DNA from: Deinandra increscens subsp. villosa
Taxonomy: Eukaryota > Streptophyta > Magnoliopsida > Asterales > Asteraceae
Length of the DNA: 64,000 nt
Assembly: GCA_039602395.1 (NCBI GenBank)
Contig: JBCNJP010000012.1
Coordinates: 21,518,396-21,582,395, forward strand
Direction: 5' to 3'
Shown: positions 11,367-22,223 of the stretch, piece by piece
How positions within the stretch are numbered: position 1 is the stretch's first letter
Layout of the letters: each line of letters starts with the position of its first letter
Program-made: the position numbers and the translations under genes
The notes under the pieces: generated by a model
What the model saw: the letters and a program-made list of their open reading frames with translations, nothing else
Databases searched by the model: none
What the model was told of the DNA's origin: nothing

Positions 11367-11924
11367 TATCATTTAATGAGTTGAATTTAACGAGGTACTT
11401 AAAAAACTATCTTCATAAAAAAATAAAAATATGAATATTTAACCAATTTTATAAAAAACAGCTTTATTAACCCAACTCTATAGGCCCAATTGTGTAAAGA
11501 AAAACAATATAGCCCAGTTTCTTATATTTGAGCCCGTTGCTGTTATATTAAGCCCATAATAAAATCAAAATTTATTAACCCAACCGTATAGGCCCATTGT
11601 GTAAAGAAAAGCCCACCACCTTTTGATTTTGGCGTATGGTTAACATGCATGGAGTTAGGACCAAGCGTACCAGTGATTCTAAGAGTTTTTTAATAATTAA
11701 ATTACGGCGTATGCACTAGCGTACGGTTGTCCTTTTGGCGTACGATAAATTAAAATAGCGTACAAAAGAGGGAAAATGGCGTATGTGGGGGCGTATGGTC
11801 AGAAAATCTGCTGACTTGTCATCATTTTATTGGCCTGCTAGTTTGGTAAACCGAATATTCAATGGCCATTCTGGCAAATGAAGGCCAGTCAACGGCCATT
11901 CTGGTGATTTTCTCTAAGACACAA

Positions 11925-12778
11925 CTGTCTGTTAAAAAACAAAAAGAAAGTTACTCTGTGACATATAAACAGGTAAATGTACCCAACAAAAATACCTATA
12001 GAACAATCTGTTCCAAAGAAGCTAGCAACTCTTTAAACCTAGAACCTATAGCAAAATATAAGGAAAAAGAAACATCACAAAAGCATGAATAATCTGAATA
12101 ACAAAACAACATACACGAACTCTATACAACATCAAACATGACACTTGAATCTAGAAAAACGCAATTCCTAAAGAGATCAATGGTGCTTAGGTCTGGCAAT
12201 TTATCCAACTTGAGAGGGTCCTCCAAACCTCACATTTCAAACCTGATTATTCAAAAGAAAATAAGCAGATACGCGAATCCAAAACCCTAGAAAATGAAAT
12301 CCCAAGAAGACTAAAAACCTATAGAGCAACCATACATCACAAATTAGAAAGATCCGGGAACAATAACTGATATTTGCTATCGAGATAAACCCTAATTCCT
12401 AAAGCTTTAAGAAAATTGGATTAGATCGTTTACCTGGTGAAGAAATAACGGAGCTGGATGAATATGGAAGATGAAATATAAACCCCCTTTAGATCTTGAA
12501 CCATATCTTCCACCCAGAATCGTTGTCCATCCGAAATCGTCACCCATCTAAAAATGAAGAAGGGATGACACTGTGAAGGAGAAAGCTTCACCCAACTTGT
12601 ACCTTAGGAAGATCCAGAAGCAGGTATGGAAGATATGGAAGAAGGCGTGAATATGAGGAAAGACCAGGAAAAAGAGTAAAAACCCCTTTGGTTGAAGGGC
12701 TTCATAACCAACTTGTACCTTAGGCTATGGGGGAGGTAAATTTGTTAATTTACTATTCATCTATGTTGTAAATTGTGA
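11925..12778 (-). other. 5' part of the minus-strand Helitron with gene-like sequence
   Basis: Sequence between the MULE target duplication and the Helitron 5' end at 12778. On the minus strand around 12440 a passage ending CTTCACCAG is followed by GTAAACG, a plausible splice donor, and then TTAGGGTTTATC, a typical leader-intron composition. It may be a captured 5' UTR, but no protein can be assigned. Duplicated at 16780-17631. Confidence 0.4.
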
Positions 12779-13236
12779 TATAGGTAAATATATTCATAAT
12801 ATTGGTATTTAGATTGTTGGTAAGTAATGATAAAAAAGTTATGGGTTCAAAACTCATGAAATAAAAATAAAGGTGTGATGATCACTTATTTAAAAAGAGA
12901 AATTGTTTTTTACCTTCGGTGTTTCTAGCAGAAACTCTTTCATTCATTTTGACACTTATTTAAATTGCTTTTGGTCATATTAGTGCTATTAAGCCGTTTT
13001 ACTTTGATTGAATTTACTTAATGCTAAATGAGAAGTTAGAATATACATTGAAACGAGTAAAGAGGAGAAAGGTGCACACTCGACCAAAACTTATGTAGAC
13101 GATGAAACGACACTATGAAGAGTCACACCCCTTTTGGTTATGTAACTATCCTAACTACCACAGGCATTTTGGTTTAATGGCAGCCCACTAACTTTTTCTA
13201 GAAGAGGTCGTTGGTTCAACTTCAGTGCTTGTGTCC

Positions 13237-13254
13237 GGGGGGGGGGGGGGGGGG
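13237..13254. repeat. G homopolymer
   Basis: An uninterrupted run of 18 G. The equivalent positions of copy 2 (18090-18108) and copy 3 (near 31627-31655) also hold long G runs. Confidence 0.9.
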
Positions 13255-13417
13255 CAGTTTTACTCGTTTGTTGGGGTGTCCACCTATGAGGGATTTTCAA
13301 GTTCACCTAAAATGCCAAATTATTAAGGATTATTAGAATCCAGTCACATGAACACTCGAAAAAACACTTTAAAAATATAACTAATATAACTTCCTTAAAA
13401 CTAACGAACCAAACTAA

Positions 13418-13750
13418 GGGGCTGTTTGGTTGGTCTGAACCAGCCTCTGGATCTGACCGATCCAGACAAATGGCTTGTTCAGAGGTGTTTGGTTCGTCGG
13501 AAACGTCTGACCGAAAAAGCGTTTTTTGTCTGGCCGATCAAGGGGCTTGAAACTGGCTGGACGAACCAGAACGAACGTCTGGAGGGGGCTGGGGCTGCGT
13601 ATGACGATGACGAAGGGCTGTTTTGTTCTGGCCTGGGGTTGCTGCGAAGAAAAAGAAAGCCCGACCAAGGGCTGGTGGGTTGCTGCGAAGAAAAAAAAAA
13701 CCCCAACCCACGTTTAACAAAAACGTGCTCGCACGAGACCCGTTTTTTCT
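13418..13750. mobile_element. GC-rich insertion, MITE-like (copy 1)
   Basis: Absent from locus A copy 3 at about 31825. It begins GGGGCTGTTTGGTTGG, a start shared by many plant Harbinger/hAT MITEs. The right end does not give a matching inverted repeat, so it may be truncated. Several overlapping ORFs on both strands result from the GC-rich, stop-poor composition; no protein is recognisable. The copy at 18268-18600 is almost identical. Confidence 0.4.
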
Positions 13751-13990
13751 TTGATTGTGAATGATATTGTAAGTACGTATATGTGCAAGTTTCTTTGATT
13801 ATGTCTACATATTTGGTTTTTGTTTTTTTTAGCGTTTGACTTTTATGTTATTTGTACCGTTATGTCTATATCTTTATTTACATTTCATTAGAAAAAACCC
13901 ATCCGTCCACCACGGAGCCCGAGTAACCTCTTACATGTGGATTGGGCCTACTAGTTATATTACAATTAGTAGTAAAGGCACACAAAACCA

Positions 13991-14317
13991 CAGGGCCGTC
14001 CCTAAGAATGGTAAAAAAAATTGGGCTCGGCACAAGAAAAAATTTGGGTCCCTAAGTCAGTGTTCAACCCAAAAAAAAATCTATTAAAAGCAACTCACAA
14101 AGAAAAGAAAAGATCAAAAAATTAATATGGTAGCTACAAGAATTGAACCTGTGTCTCCTCTTTAAATAGGAAGACTCTTAACCAGTTGATCTACCAATTT
14201 TTTAGTTAATGTTTCAGAAAACACACTATATAACCACGACTTCAAAAACGATTTTGGTACCCCTTAACCTTTCGGGCCCAGTGCGGTGGCTGATGGTGCA
14301 CCACCTCCCAGCCGGCC
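13991..14317. mobile_element. hAT-like MITE with tRNA-like core (copy 1)
   Basis: Starts CAGGGCCGTCCC and ends GCCGGCC. It is flanked by the 8-bp direct repeat CAAAACCA (13983-13990 and 14318-14325), the hAT signature. The unfilled site survives in locus A copy 3 near 32312. On the minus strand around 14195-14125 it contains a tRNA-like A/B-box pair (TAGATCAACTGG and GGTTCAATTCT). Confidence 0.65.
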
Positions 14318-14336
14318 CAAAACCAGATTTGGGGTC

Positions 14337-16045
14337 AGACCACTTATGAAAACCAACACTAACAAGTGTATTAACTACATCAGGAGCAACATCATTAATT
14401 ATGCCCAAATAAGCCTCAAAGTCACCAACTCTGTAAGCCTTGCACATTTTTCACCACACTCGTTGATATTATTTTAACTTATGTGACTGAAAATTTAGGT
14501 TCATCATAAGATGTCGACAACATACACCGTGGAAGGAACACGGAAAAACAGTCCTAATGGCAAGATCAATTGCAGCCGCCCTATCAGAAATGATTGCCAA
14601 TTTAGGATTTTCGCCAATGCATTCTTTAAGTTTCGTTAGAAACCAAGTCCATGAATCCCCACTCTCACTCTTACTAATACCATATGCAATGGGAATGATT
14701 TGATTATTTCCATCCATTCCTACAGCCAACAACATGGTGCCCCTATACTTTCCTTTAAGATGTGCACCATCTATAATTATCAACGGTCGGAGAAAACCAA
14801 TAAAGCTTCGCATGTGGGTAAAAAATTTAAGATTAATTAATAAATAAAAAAGTAGGTGCGTCGGCAACAAATTTAAGATTAATTGAGTAGAAATATGTTT
14901 TTCGAAATACATAAAATAATTCACTAACCGCAGCTCCAATGGCAAGAAAAAACATCTCAAATCTACCTTCGGTGTCGGTTAAGATATGAGTAACAGTACC
15001 GGGATTTGCCTTTTTAATATTATGGCAGTAAATAGGCAGCAAGGCAAAAGAATCCTCAGCGGTACCATTTAGTTTATTTAGAGCATAACCTTTCGCCCTC
15101 CAAGATTGAGAGTAGGAGACATTAACTTTGTATCTTTGTTTGAGGTCGTCCATAATATCTCTAGCCCGGTACGAACGACTGCTATCTTTAAATTGATCAA
15201 TGATTAACTCACCCAACACCTTTTTAGTCGCTTGACGATTATGTGGATAAGTTTGTGTTTGTTAGCATGTATGCTCACCATTGTAATGTCTCACCTGAAA
15301 CATTTTTTTATTACTTTCCACGGCATATGCTCTGATACACCACCCACAACCTTCAGCCAGACACGATGCATCAAACCTAGATTTGGAAGATCTGTTTACC
15401 TTAGTCTGAAAACACTTTCCAATACAACATTTACCCAGTTGAAGTTTTAAATCTTCTTTGCTGTTAAAGCATTGGCCAACAAAAAAATATGTAGACTCAA
15501 TTTGATTATTTTTAAAATCAACAACATTGTTAGTAGGATCTTCTAACGACTCCGGTAAAGATCCTAAATGGTCGGTTGGAATGTTTAAATCAAAGGGTTC
15601 ATTTTTAGGTTCGAAAACCTGCCATTCATCAATAGTGTAGTTTAAATCTGGGACAAAGTTATTGAGCGGGTTTGTAAAAATTTGCTCTTTTTTAAAATTT
15701 GTAGATAAAGGTTGAGCACTTGAACTAGTACCAATACCTTTATCTTGAGTTACATACAAAGTAAAAATAGGCTCTGAACCGTTTCGGAGGGCTTGTAGAA
15801 AAAAAAATATATCATTGTCATCCAAAATATCAATTGGATGAGTGTAAGACGACATTTTGTAAGAGATACGAATATGATTTGGAAAAGAACATTTTTTTGA
15901 AACAAAACTTATCAAATCATGATATGTAATATTAGTAAGTAAACATAAATGTCGTCTAACACATTTATTTCTGACAGGCATATATTCTTCAACACCGTTG
16001 ACATATTGTCATTTTCCTCCACTACATACGATAATATTACAAGCC
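14337..16045 (-). pseudogene. MULE transposase pseudogene, copy 2 (C-terminally truncated)
   Basis: A tandem-duplicated copy of 2532-4162. It keeps the first catalytic Asp block (IIIDGAHLKGKYRG) that copy 1 lost and the second (IISDRAA), but the duplication junction at 14336/14337 removes the Glu block and C-terminus. The N-terminal half (15981-15262) is open for 239 codons where copy 1 has a frameshift, covering the MuDR-like DNA-binding region. A Trp-to-stop change near 16005 precedes the downstream Met, and the shared stop after GEHTC remains. The two copies are therefore broken in complementary places; neither is functional alone. Confidence 0.85.
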
Positions 16046-16222
16046 ATTTGATAGTTCATGAATTTTTTTTTGGAAAAATGTGGATAGAGAAGAAAGTAAA
16101 TGATAAGTATATATACAAGTTAATAAACCACATAAATTTAATAAGTAGAAGGTTGAAAATTTAATGAGTTGAATTTAATGATGTACTTAAAAAGTAAATA
16201 TAATAAATAATAATAGATGACA

Positions 16223-16769
16223 TATCATTTAATGAGTTGAATTTAACGAGGTACTTAAAAAACTATCTTCATAAAAAAATAAAATATGAATATTTAACCA
16301 ATTTTATAAAAAACAGCTTTATTAACCCAACTCTTTAGGCCCAATTGTGTAAAGAAAAACAATATAGCCCAGTTTCTTATATTTGAGCCCGTTGCTGTTA
16401 TATTAAGCCCATAATAAAATCAAAATTTATTAACCCAACCGTATAGGCCCATTGTGTAAAGAAAAGCCCACCACCTTTTGATTTTGGCGTATGGTTAACA
16501 TGCATGGAGTTAGGACCAAGCGTACCAGTGATTCTAAGAGTTTTTTAATAATTAAATTATGGCGTATGCACTAGCGTACGGTTGTCCTTTTGGCGTACGA
16601 TAAATTAAAATAGCGTACAAAAGAGGGAAAATGGCGTATGTGGGGGCGTATGGTCAGAAAATCTGCTGACTTGTCATCATTTTATTGGCCTGCTAGTTTG
16701 GTAAACCGAATATTCAATGGCCATTCTGGCAAATGAAGGCCAGTCAACGGCCTTTCTGGTGATTTTCTC
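16223..16769. repeat. MULE right end, duplicated copy
   Basis: Matches 11367-11914, including the inverted repeat and the flanking TAAGACACAA (16770-16779). The junction 16217-16230 is continuous and is the empty site for the Helitron present in copy 1. Confidence 0.85.
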
Positions 16770-16779
16770 TAAGACACAA

Positions 16780-17631
16780 CTGTCTGTTAAAAAACAAAAA
16801 GAAAGTTACTCTGTGACATATAAACAGGTAAATGTACCCAACAAAAATACCTATAGAACAATCTGTTCCAAAGAAGCTAGCAACTCTGCAAACCTAGAAC
16901 CTATAGCAAAATATAAGGAAGAAGAAACATCACAAAAGCATGAATAATCTGAATAACAAAACAACATACACGAACTCTATACAACATCAAACATGACACT
17001 TGAATCTAGAAAAACGCAATTCCTAAAGAGATCAATGGTGCTTAGGTCTGGCAATTTATCCAACTTGAGAGGGTCCTCCAAACCTCACATTTCAAACCTG
17101 ATTATTCAAAAGAAAATAAGCAGATACGCGAATCCAAAACCCTAGAAAATGAAATCCCAAGAAGACTAAAAACCTATAGAGCAACCATACATCACAAATT
17201 AGAAAGATCCGGGAACAATAACTGATATTTGCTATCGAGATAAACCCTAATTCCTAAAGCTTTAAGAAAATTGGATTAGATCGTTTACCCGGTGAAGAAA
17301 TCGGAGATGGATGAATATGGAAGATGAAATATAAACCCCCTTTAGATCTTGAACCATATCTTCCACCCAGAATCGTTGTCCATCCGAAATCGTCACCCAT
17401 CTAAAAATGAAGAAGGGATGACACTATGAAGGAGAAAGCGTCACCCAACTTGTACCTTAGGAAGATCCAGAAGCAGGTATGGAAGATATGGAAGATGGCG
17501 TGAATATGAGGAAAGACCAGGAAAAAGAGTAAAAACCCCTTTGGTTGAAGGGCTTCATAGCCAACTTGTACCTTAGGCTATGGGGGAGGTAAATTTGTTA
17601 ATTTACTATTCATCTATGTTGTAAATTGTGA
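16780..17631 (-). repeat. Helitron 5' part, duplicated copy
   Basis: A copy of 11925-12778 ending in GA at 17630-17631, followed by the locus-A T at 17632. It contains the same gene-like passage and splice-like motif. A 3-bp indel near 17303 and scattered substitutions separate the copies. Confidence 0.75.
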
Positions 17632-19191
17632 TATAGGTAAATATATTCATAATATTGGTATTTAGATTGTTGGTAAGTAATGATAAAAAAGTCATGGGTT
17701 CAAAACTCATGAAATAAAAATAAAGGTGTGATGATCACTTACTTAAAAAGAGAAATTGTTTTTTACCTTCGGTGTTTCTAGCAGAAACTCTTTCATTCAT
17801 TTTGACACTTATTTAAATTGCTTTTGGTCATATTAGTGCTATTAAGCCGTTTTACTTTGATTGAATTTACTTAATGCTAAATGAGAAGTTAGAATATACA
17901 TTGAAACGAGTAAAGAGGAGAAAGGTGCACACTCGACCAAAACTTATGTAGACGATGAAACGGCACTATGAAGAGTCACACCCCTTTTGGTTATGTAACT
18001 ATCCTAACTACCACAGGCATTTTGGTTTAATGGCAGCCCGCTAACTTTTTCTAGAAGAGGTCGTTGGTTCAACTTCAGTGCTTGTGTCCGGGGGGGGGGG
18101 GGGGGGGGTTTACTCGTTTGTTGGGGTGTCCACCTATGAGGGATTTTCAAGTTCACCTAAAATGCCAAATTATTAAGGATTATTAGAATCCAGTCACATG
18201 AACACTTGAAAAAACACTTTAAAAATATAACTAATATAACTTCCTTAAAACTAACGAACCAAACTAAGGGGCTGTTTGGTTGGTCTGAACCAGCCTCTGG
18301 ATCTGACCGATCCAGACAAATGGCTGGTTCAGAGGTGTTTGGTTCGTCGGAAACGTTTGACCGATAAAGCGTTTTTTGTCTGGCCGATCAAGGGGCTTGA
18401 AACTGGCTGGACGAACCAGAACGAACGTCTGGAGGGGGCTGGGGCTGCGTATGACGATGACGAAGGGCTGTTTTGTTCTGGCCTGGGGTTGCTGCGAAGA
18501 AAAAGAAAGCCCGACCAAGGGCTGGTGGGTTGCTGCGAAGAAAAAAAAAACCCCAACCCACGTTTAACAAAAACGTGCTCGCACGAGACCCGTTTTTTCT
18601 TTGATTGTGAATGATATTGTAAGTACGTATATGTGCAAGTTTCTTTGATTATGTCTACATATTTGGTTTTTGTTTTTTTTAGCGTTTGACTTTTATGTTA
18701 TTTGTACCGTTATGTCTATATCTTTATTTACATTTCATTAGAAAAAACCCATCCGTCCACCACGGAGCCCGAGTAACCTCTTACATGTGGATTGGGCCTA
18801 CTAGTTATATTACAATTAGTAGTAAAGGCACACAAAACCACAGGGCCGTCCCTAAGAATGGTAAAAAAAATTAGGCTCGGCACAAGAAAAAATTTGGGTC
18901 CCTAAGTCAGTGTTCAACCCAAAAAAAAATCTATTAAAAGCAACTCACAAAGAAAATGAAAGAACAAAAAATTAATATGCTAGCTACAAGAATTGAACCT
19001 GTGTCTCCTCTTTAAATAGGAAGACTCTTAACCAGTTGATCTACCAATTTTTTAGTTAATGTTTTAGAAAACACACTATATAACCACGGCTTCAAAAACG
19101 ATTTTGGTACCCCTTAACCTTTCGGGCCCAGCGCGGTGACTGATGGTGCACCACCTCCCAGCCGGCCCAAAACCAGATTTGGGGTCAAACC
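17632..19191. repeat. Locus A, copy 2
   Basis: Near-identical to 12779-14336, including a 19-G run (18090-18108), the GC-rich insertion (18268-18600) and the hAT-like MITE (18841-19167). Unlike copy 1 it continues into the ancestral right flank, which matches 32330 onward. Confidence 0.85.
18841..19167. mobile_element. hAT-like MITE (copy 2)
   Basis: The duplicate of 13991-14317, with 8-bp repeat CAAAACCA at 18833-18840 and 19168-19175. Confidence 0.65.
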
Positions 19192-19311
19192 AGATTGGTT
19201 TAAACAGGTTCGCATTATAAATGGGTTTATAAGGTGAGAATCCAGATCATATTGAAACCGCTTTTAATTACGATCAAATAAATTTCAGCCAATTTTAAGG
19301 GATATATATTG

Positions 19312-19829
19312 ATATAGGGGAAAGTTATTGTACAAAGGGCAATTTGCGTGCGAAGCTTGCGAAGGGGGATAAAATTGTCTGCCCATGTTTAATGATAATC
19401 ACGCAAGTTATATTGATAATCACGCAAGCTACATTCAATAATCACGCAAGTTATATTTCATAATCACGCAAGTTATACGAGAGTACATAAACAAACTTTA
19501 AAAAAAAATATTCTTAAAAAAAAGTATAGCAATACTATACTCGATTTAAAGAGAATAAAATGCCCGATTTTAGGGTGAAATTTCTATAAAAAATAATGTC
19601 GTATAAAAAAGTTATGAACTTTATAAAAAAACTGGGGGAACTTGAAAAAAGTCAACAATTATAGGCTATACCAATTCTACCCCTCCCTTATTTTCACGCT
19701 TTAAGTTTTTTACTTGTTTTTTAATTAGATTTGGACAAAATCTGAACAATTGATTTCTTAGATCAATGGATGAGAGTCCTTCCTACACTTCGTACGATTT
19801 GAGCCATTTGTATTTGAACTTTCACCTAT
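19312..19829. mobile_element. MULE-type MITE with short internal repeats
   Basis: Inserted in locus A relative to copy 3 (uninterrupted near 32455). Ends are imperfect inverted repeats: left ATAGGGGAAAGTTATTGTAC, right reversed ATAGGTGAAAGTTCAAATAC, with further similarity for about 55 bp. Flanks share an ATATATAT-type repeat, so target-duplication length is ambiguous. It has no coding capacity. Confidence 0.55.
19394..19482 (+). repeat. Four tandem copies of a 21-bp repeat
   Basis: The unit is AATCACGCAAGTTATATTgAT, with the core ATAATCACGCAAG repeated at about 21- to 22-bp spacing. It lies inside the MITE at 19312-19829. Confidence 0.85.
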
Positions 19830-20375
19830 GAATATATATGGTCTTATAATGATTTAAATTGATATATTGTTTCAGTTTCATACCAATTTCACCCAAGCCA
19901 GTTTCGAAATAATGAAATATGTTTCGAATCATGATTAGGTTCGGTAGAGTTTGTTTATATAAAAGTTATGCTGGTTTCACCGTCACAACTATGTTGGTTT
20001 TATCATCGGTTTGGATCAAGTCAAAGAAAGTCAAAACCAAATTTATCTAAACTGGTTCCTAAGTTGAGAGACCGGTTCAGATTGAAACCGCTATTATGTC
20101 TGATCAAAACTGATTTGATATTAAGTTGTAAGATTCAGGCATATCAAATAGATTACAATCTTTCAGGTGATTTAATTAATACCCTTGAAAGACAAGACCA
20201 TAGATATAGGATTATAGGCTACAATTATATACACATTTGCAAAAAAGATGAACAACTTCAACAAAACAACATAAATACCCGGGGTGAGTAACAGATCGAA
20301 CCGGACCGGAACCACAACCAAAATCCAGTGAATCTGAGAACCGGAACCGAACCACCACCGGTTTTGGGGCGGTCC

Positions 20376-21259
20376 TTAAGCTCTAACACCACCACCACCT
20401 GCCGATTTGATCCGAAAAACATGCTCTTCACCGGTGCATTTATCGACTTTCACCACCCAATGGCCCCGCCTTCCACTGCCACCCCCGCCATGATCACCGC
20501 TCCTCCGACCACCGGTCTCACATTTTCCGGCAACTCGCATCAACAACAACCCTTCTCCAATGGGCAACAAATGACTGTTGGCTTTACTCCACACCCATGA
20601 ATCCTTCCAAAATGCATTATACCCCAAAACAATGGTACTCTTTTCCCTCCTGTTTTGTATGGCTCCAAGAATCCCTTCATGGTTCTCTAGATTACAATCA
20701 ATCACCACCAAATCCGCAGATTTGTATTCGTTTGACAAGAAAGATTGAGCGTCTCCTACGACAAATTCAACCCGATTCGCGTCGGATTCAAGCGCTTGCT
20801 GGGAGGAATGAAGCTCTTCTATCCCCTTCACTATGCAAATCAACCTACCACCTGTTTGACGAGATGCCGCAACGAGGCCTAACGTTGTTAACCCGGCCGT
20901 TGCGGCACATGCCACTACCATGAGTTGAGCGTTGTTTCCCGCTGCAATCGCCGAGATGAACTCCGCTACATCGGGTTCGTTTGCTCTTTTACCCTGCAGA
21001 ATCATATGCAAATTATTAAAATGAATATCAGATTAGGGTTTCCAGTACGTATTATACATAGTATTATATATAAGTCATTATATTAATTAGGGTTTTCTTG
21101 TAATCTCTATAAATATAAGATCATATAAACTATGAATATAAGTTTTTAATGAAAATTCAACAATGATGGATGAAAATAGTTGAGAGAAGTGAAAAGACAT
21201 ACCATGTTCATGGTTTTGATGTAAGCTTCAGTGGCATTTTCAGCTGACCAGACACCCAT
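20376..21259 (-). CDS. DUF1442 family protein (methyltransferase-like)
   Basis: Two exons on the minus strand: exon 1 21259-21203 (19 codons, MGVWSAENATEAYIKTMNM) and exon 2 20993-20376. The 209-bp intron (21202-20994) has GTATG and CTGCAG ends and sits in phase 0. The spliced protein has 224 residues, a normal length for this plant family. It resembles S-adenosylmethionine-dependent methyltransferase folds: a nucleotide-binding-like block TAGLTTLGLVAASRQTGG at about residues 51-68, then VVGDAQSFL and ADLVVIDCNLENHEG. Family members are small, probably soluble, of unknown substrate. The C-terminus has a Gly/Arg-rich segment (GDHGGGGSGRRGHW) before HVFRIKS. The first ATG after the TATA box gives a family-like N-terminus, which supports the start. 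It is the only intact gene seen here. Confidence 0.9.
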
Positions 21260-21373
21260 TTTTGTTTGTGATTTTCTTGAGTTTTGTGTTGCCTGATTGA
21301 AGGCTTGATAGAAGTATAAGTGTTTTTTGAACGGAAAGATGAATGGTTGTATGCTTTGGCCATGTGGGTACTG

Positions 21374-21386
21374 GCTATATAAATAG
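21374..21386 (-). promoter_or_regulatory. TATA box of the DUF1442 gene
   Basis: On the minus strand the sequence reads GCTATTTATATAGCC, about 120 bp upstream of the ATG at 21259. Transcription would start near 21345, leaving an 85-nt leader. Confidence 0.6.
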
Positions 21387-21442
21387 CCCCCAAGTGGGGT
21401 CCCTGCCTTGACTAACTGCCACCTCCATTTTAGCAGATGCAT

Positions 21443-21762
21443 GTTTTTAAACCAAGATACTGACTACCGTTATAAAATTATTTTTTAGACCGGTAGAGTT
21501 TACTAGTTTTATATGATATGATATGCCTCTTGTCATCGATGAATCTTTGCCTGCAAGACACTTTGGGCATGGATACCCATGTCCAATAAATGTATCCCAA
21601 TTTTGTTTGATAATTAGGGGTGGGTTTCCTTTTTCTTGGGGGAGGGTGGTGGGGGTGTTCTAACATTATGTCTTCAACATTCCTTCATGTCCCCTTCGTT
21701 CATGGGCACACATTTAAACTTAGATGTCTTTAAATGCAGAAAAGAAACATGTTGGTCATGGC
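21443..21762. other. Intergenic stretch, nothing recognised
   Basis: Upstream flank of the DUF1442 gene. A duplicated phrase (GGCACACATYTAAACTTAG at 21705-21723 and 21760-21778) marks the approach to the Copia remnant. No ORF is convincing. Confidence 0.4.
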
Positions 21763-21900
21763 ACACATCTAAACTTAGTTGAGGAAGATGTTCTTTGTCA
21801 TGAGTATATAAGTATTAAGAATATGATTGTGGATCCGACGACTAAAGGTCTCCCATCTAAAGTATTTTCAAGAACTTGTTTCAAAGATGGGATTTTCTAA
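21763..21900 (+). pseudogene. Copia RNase H C-terminus remnant
   Basis: Forty-five codons plus TAA read as the end of a Copia polyprotein. The block KNMIVDPTTKGLPSKVF matches the usual 'ADxxTKxLP' tail of RNase H, and the frame ends a few residues later, as in intact elements. All upstream domains are missing. Downstream (21901-22223) is the 3' untranslated part of the element, then a polypurine tract and LTR. Confidence 0.85.
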
Positions 21901-22223
21901 AGACCTTATTTAACATATTGTACTTGTTTACGTTTAATAAAATGTCCTCTACGTTTGATTTTGTTTCTGTCTAAATATGTTATGCATGTCTAAGGATATA
22001 TAGACAGTTTATATACAAATCAACATAAAGGGCTTAATTGTCAATTTGATTAAAAAATTATGTTGATTTTAAATTTTGATTGTAATATGATCACTGAGGG
22101 TGTTCAGTTGGATAATCAATTTTATGACTGTATTTCTCTACTACAGTTTTGGTTTAAAACTGAAATGAGTGTTAACATTTGACCAGACTTATCTAATAAC
22201 TCATTATAAATGATCACTCGGCC

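Larger units (their letters stand above)
1763..11914 (-). mobile_element. Mutator-like element (MULE) interrupted by a Helitron
   Basis: Imperfect terminal inverted repeats of about 75 bp lie at 1763-1841 and about 11836-11914; both contain CCAGAATGGCCGTTGACTGG. They are flanked by the 10-bp direct repeat TAAGACACAA (1753-1762 and 11915-11924), the expected MULE target duplication. The element holds a minus-strand transposase pseudogene (2298-4162). Just inside both ends are clusters of an AGCGTAC/GTACGCT-type word (1975-2190 and 11640-11800). A 7-kb Helitron splits it at 4339/11367. The right end is duplicated at 16223-16769. Confidence 0.8.
1428..12778 (-). mobile_element. Helitron, minus strand, with nested insertions
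   Basis: On the minus strand the element ends in CTAG (1431-1428) followed by T. A GC-rich CGCG-CAA-CGCG hairpin (about 1444-1462) sits just upstream, the classic Helitron 3' end. Its 5' end fits TC at 12778-12777. Target bases are A (1427) and T (12779), and the uninterrupted paralogue near 24555 reads GTTATGATATCC across this junction. No RepHel ORF is present, so it is non-autonomous. The original element was short (about 1428-1752 plus 11925-12778); the rest is a nested MULE. The 5' part was later copied to 16780-17631 by tandem duplication. Confidence 0.65.
12779..14336. repeat. Locus A, copy 1
   Basis: A non-coding host segment present three times in this window: here, at 17632-19191 and onward, and in split form at 24540-24875 plus 31399-32563. 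Shared landmarks are GTGTTTCTA near 12925, TGATGAAACGACACTATGAAG near 13100, and a G-homopolymer (13237-13254). Copies 1 and 2 contain insertions at 13418-13750 and 13991-14317 that copy 3 lacks. The right end (14336) is the tandem-duplication junction. Confidence 0.75.
14337..19191. repeat. Second unit of a 4.86-kb tandem duplication
   Basis: It matches 2532-14336 minus the Helitron at 4340-11366. Offsets between matched landmarks are 4856 bp (11367 to 16223), 4855 bp (11862 to 16717) and 4850 bp (13414 to 18264). The match ends at GGGGTCA: 14330-14336 joins MULE sequence, whereas 19185-19191 continues into the original flank. Near identity over the whole unit, with only scattered substitutions and 1- to 5-bp indels, points to a recent event. 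Confidence 0.9.

Noticed and set aside
13414..13764. Overlapping ORFs in the GC-rich block (also 18264-18614)
   Set aside because: Both strands and several frames are open at once, which reflects low stop-codon density; no conserved domain.
14125..14195. tRNA gene on the minus strand (A/B-box-like pair)
   Set aside because: No acceptor stem or anticodon arm can be drawn, and it lies within a hAT-like MITE; the same holds for the copy near 18975-19045.
19394..19482. CRISPR-like array
   Set aside because: Direct 21-bp tandem units without spacers, in plant DNA.
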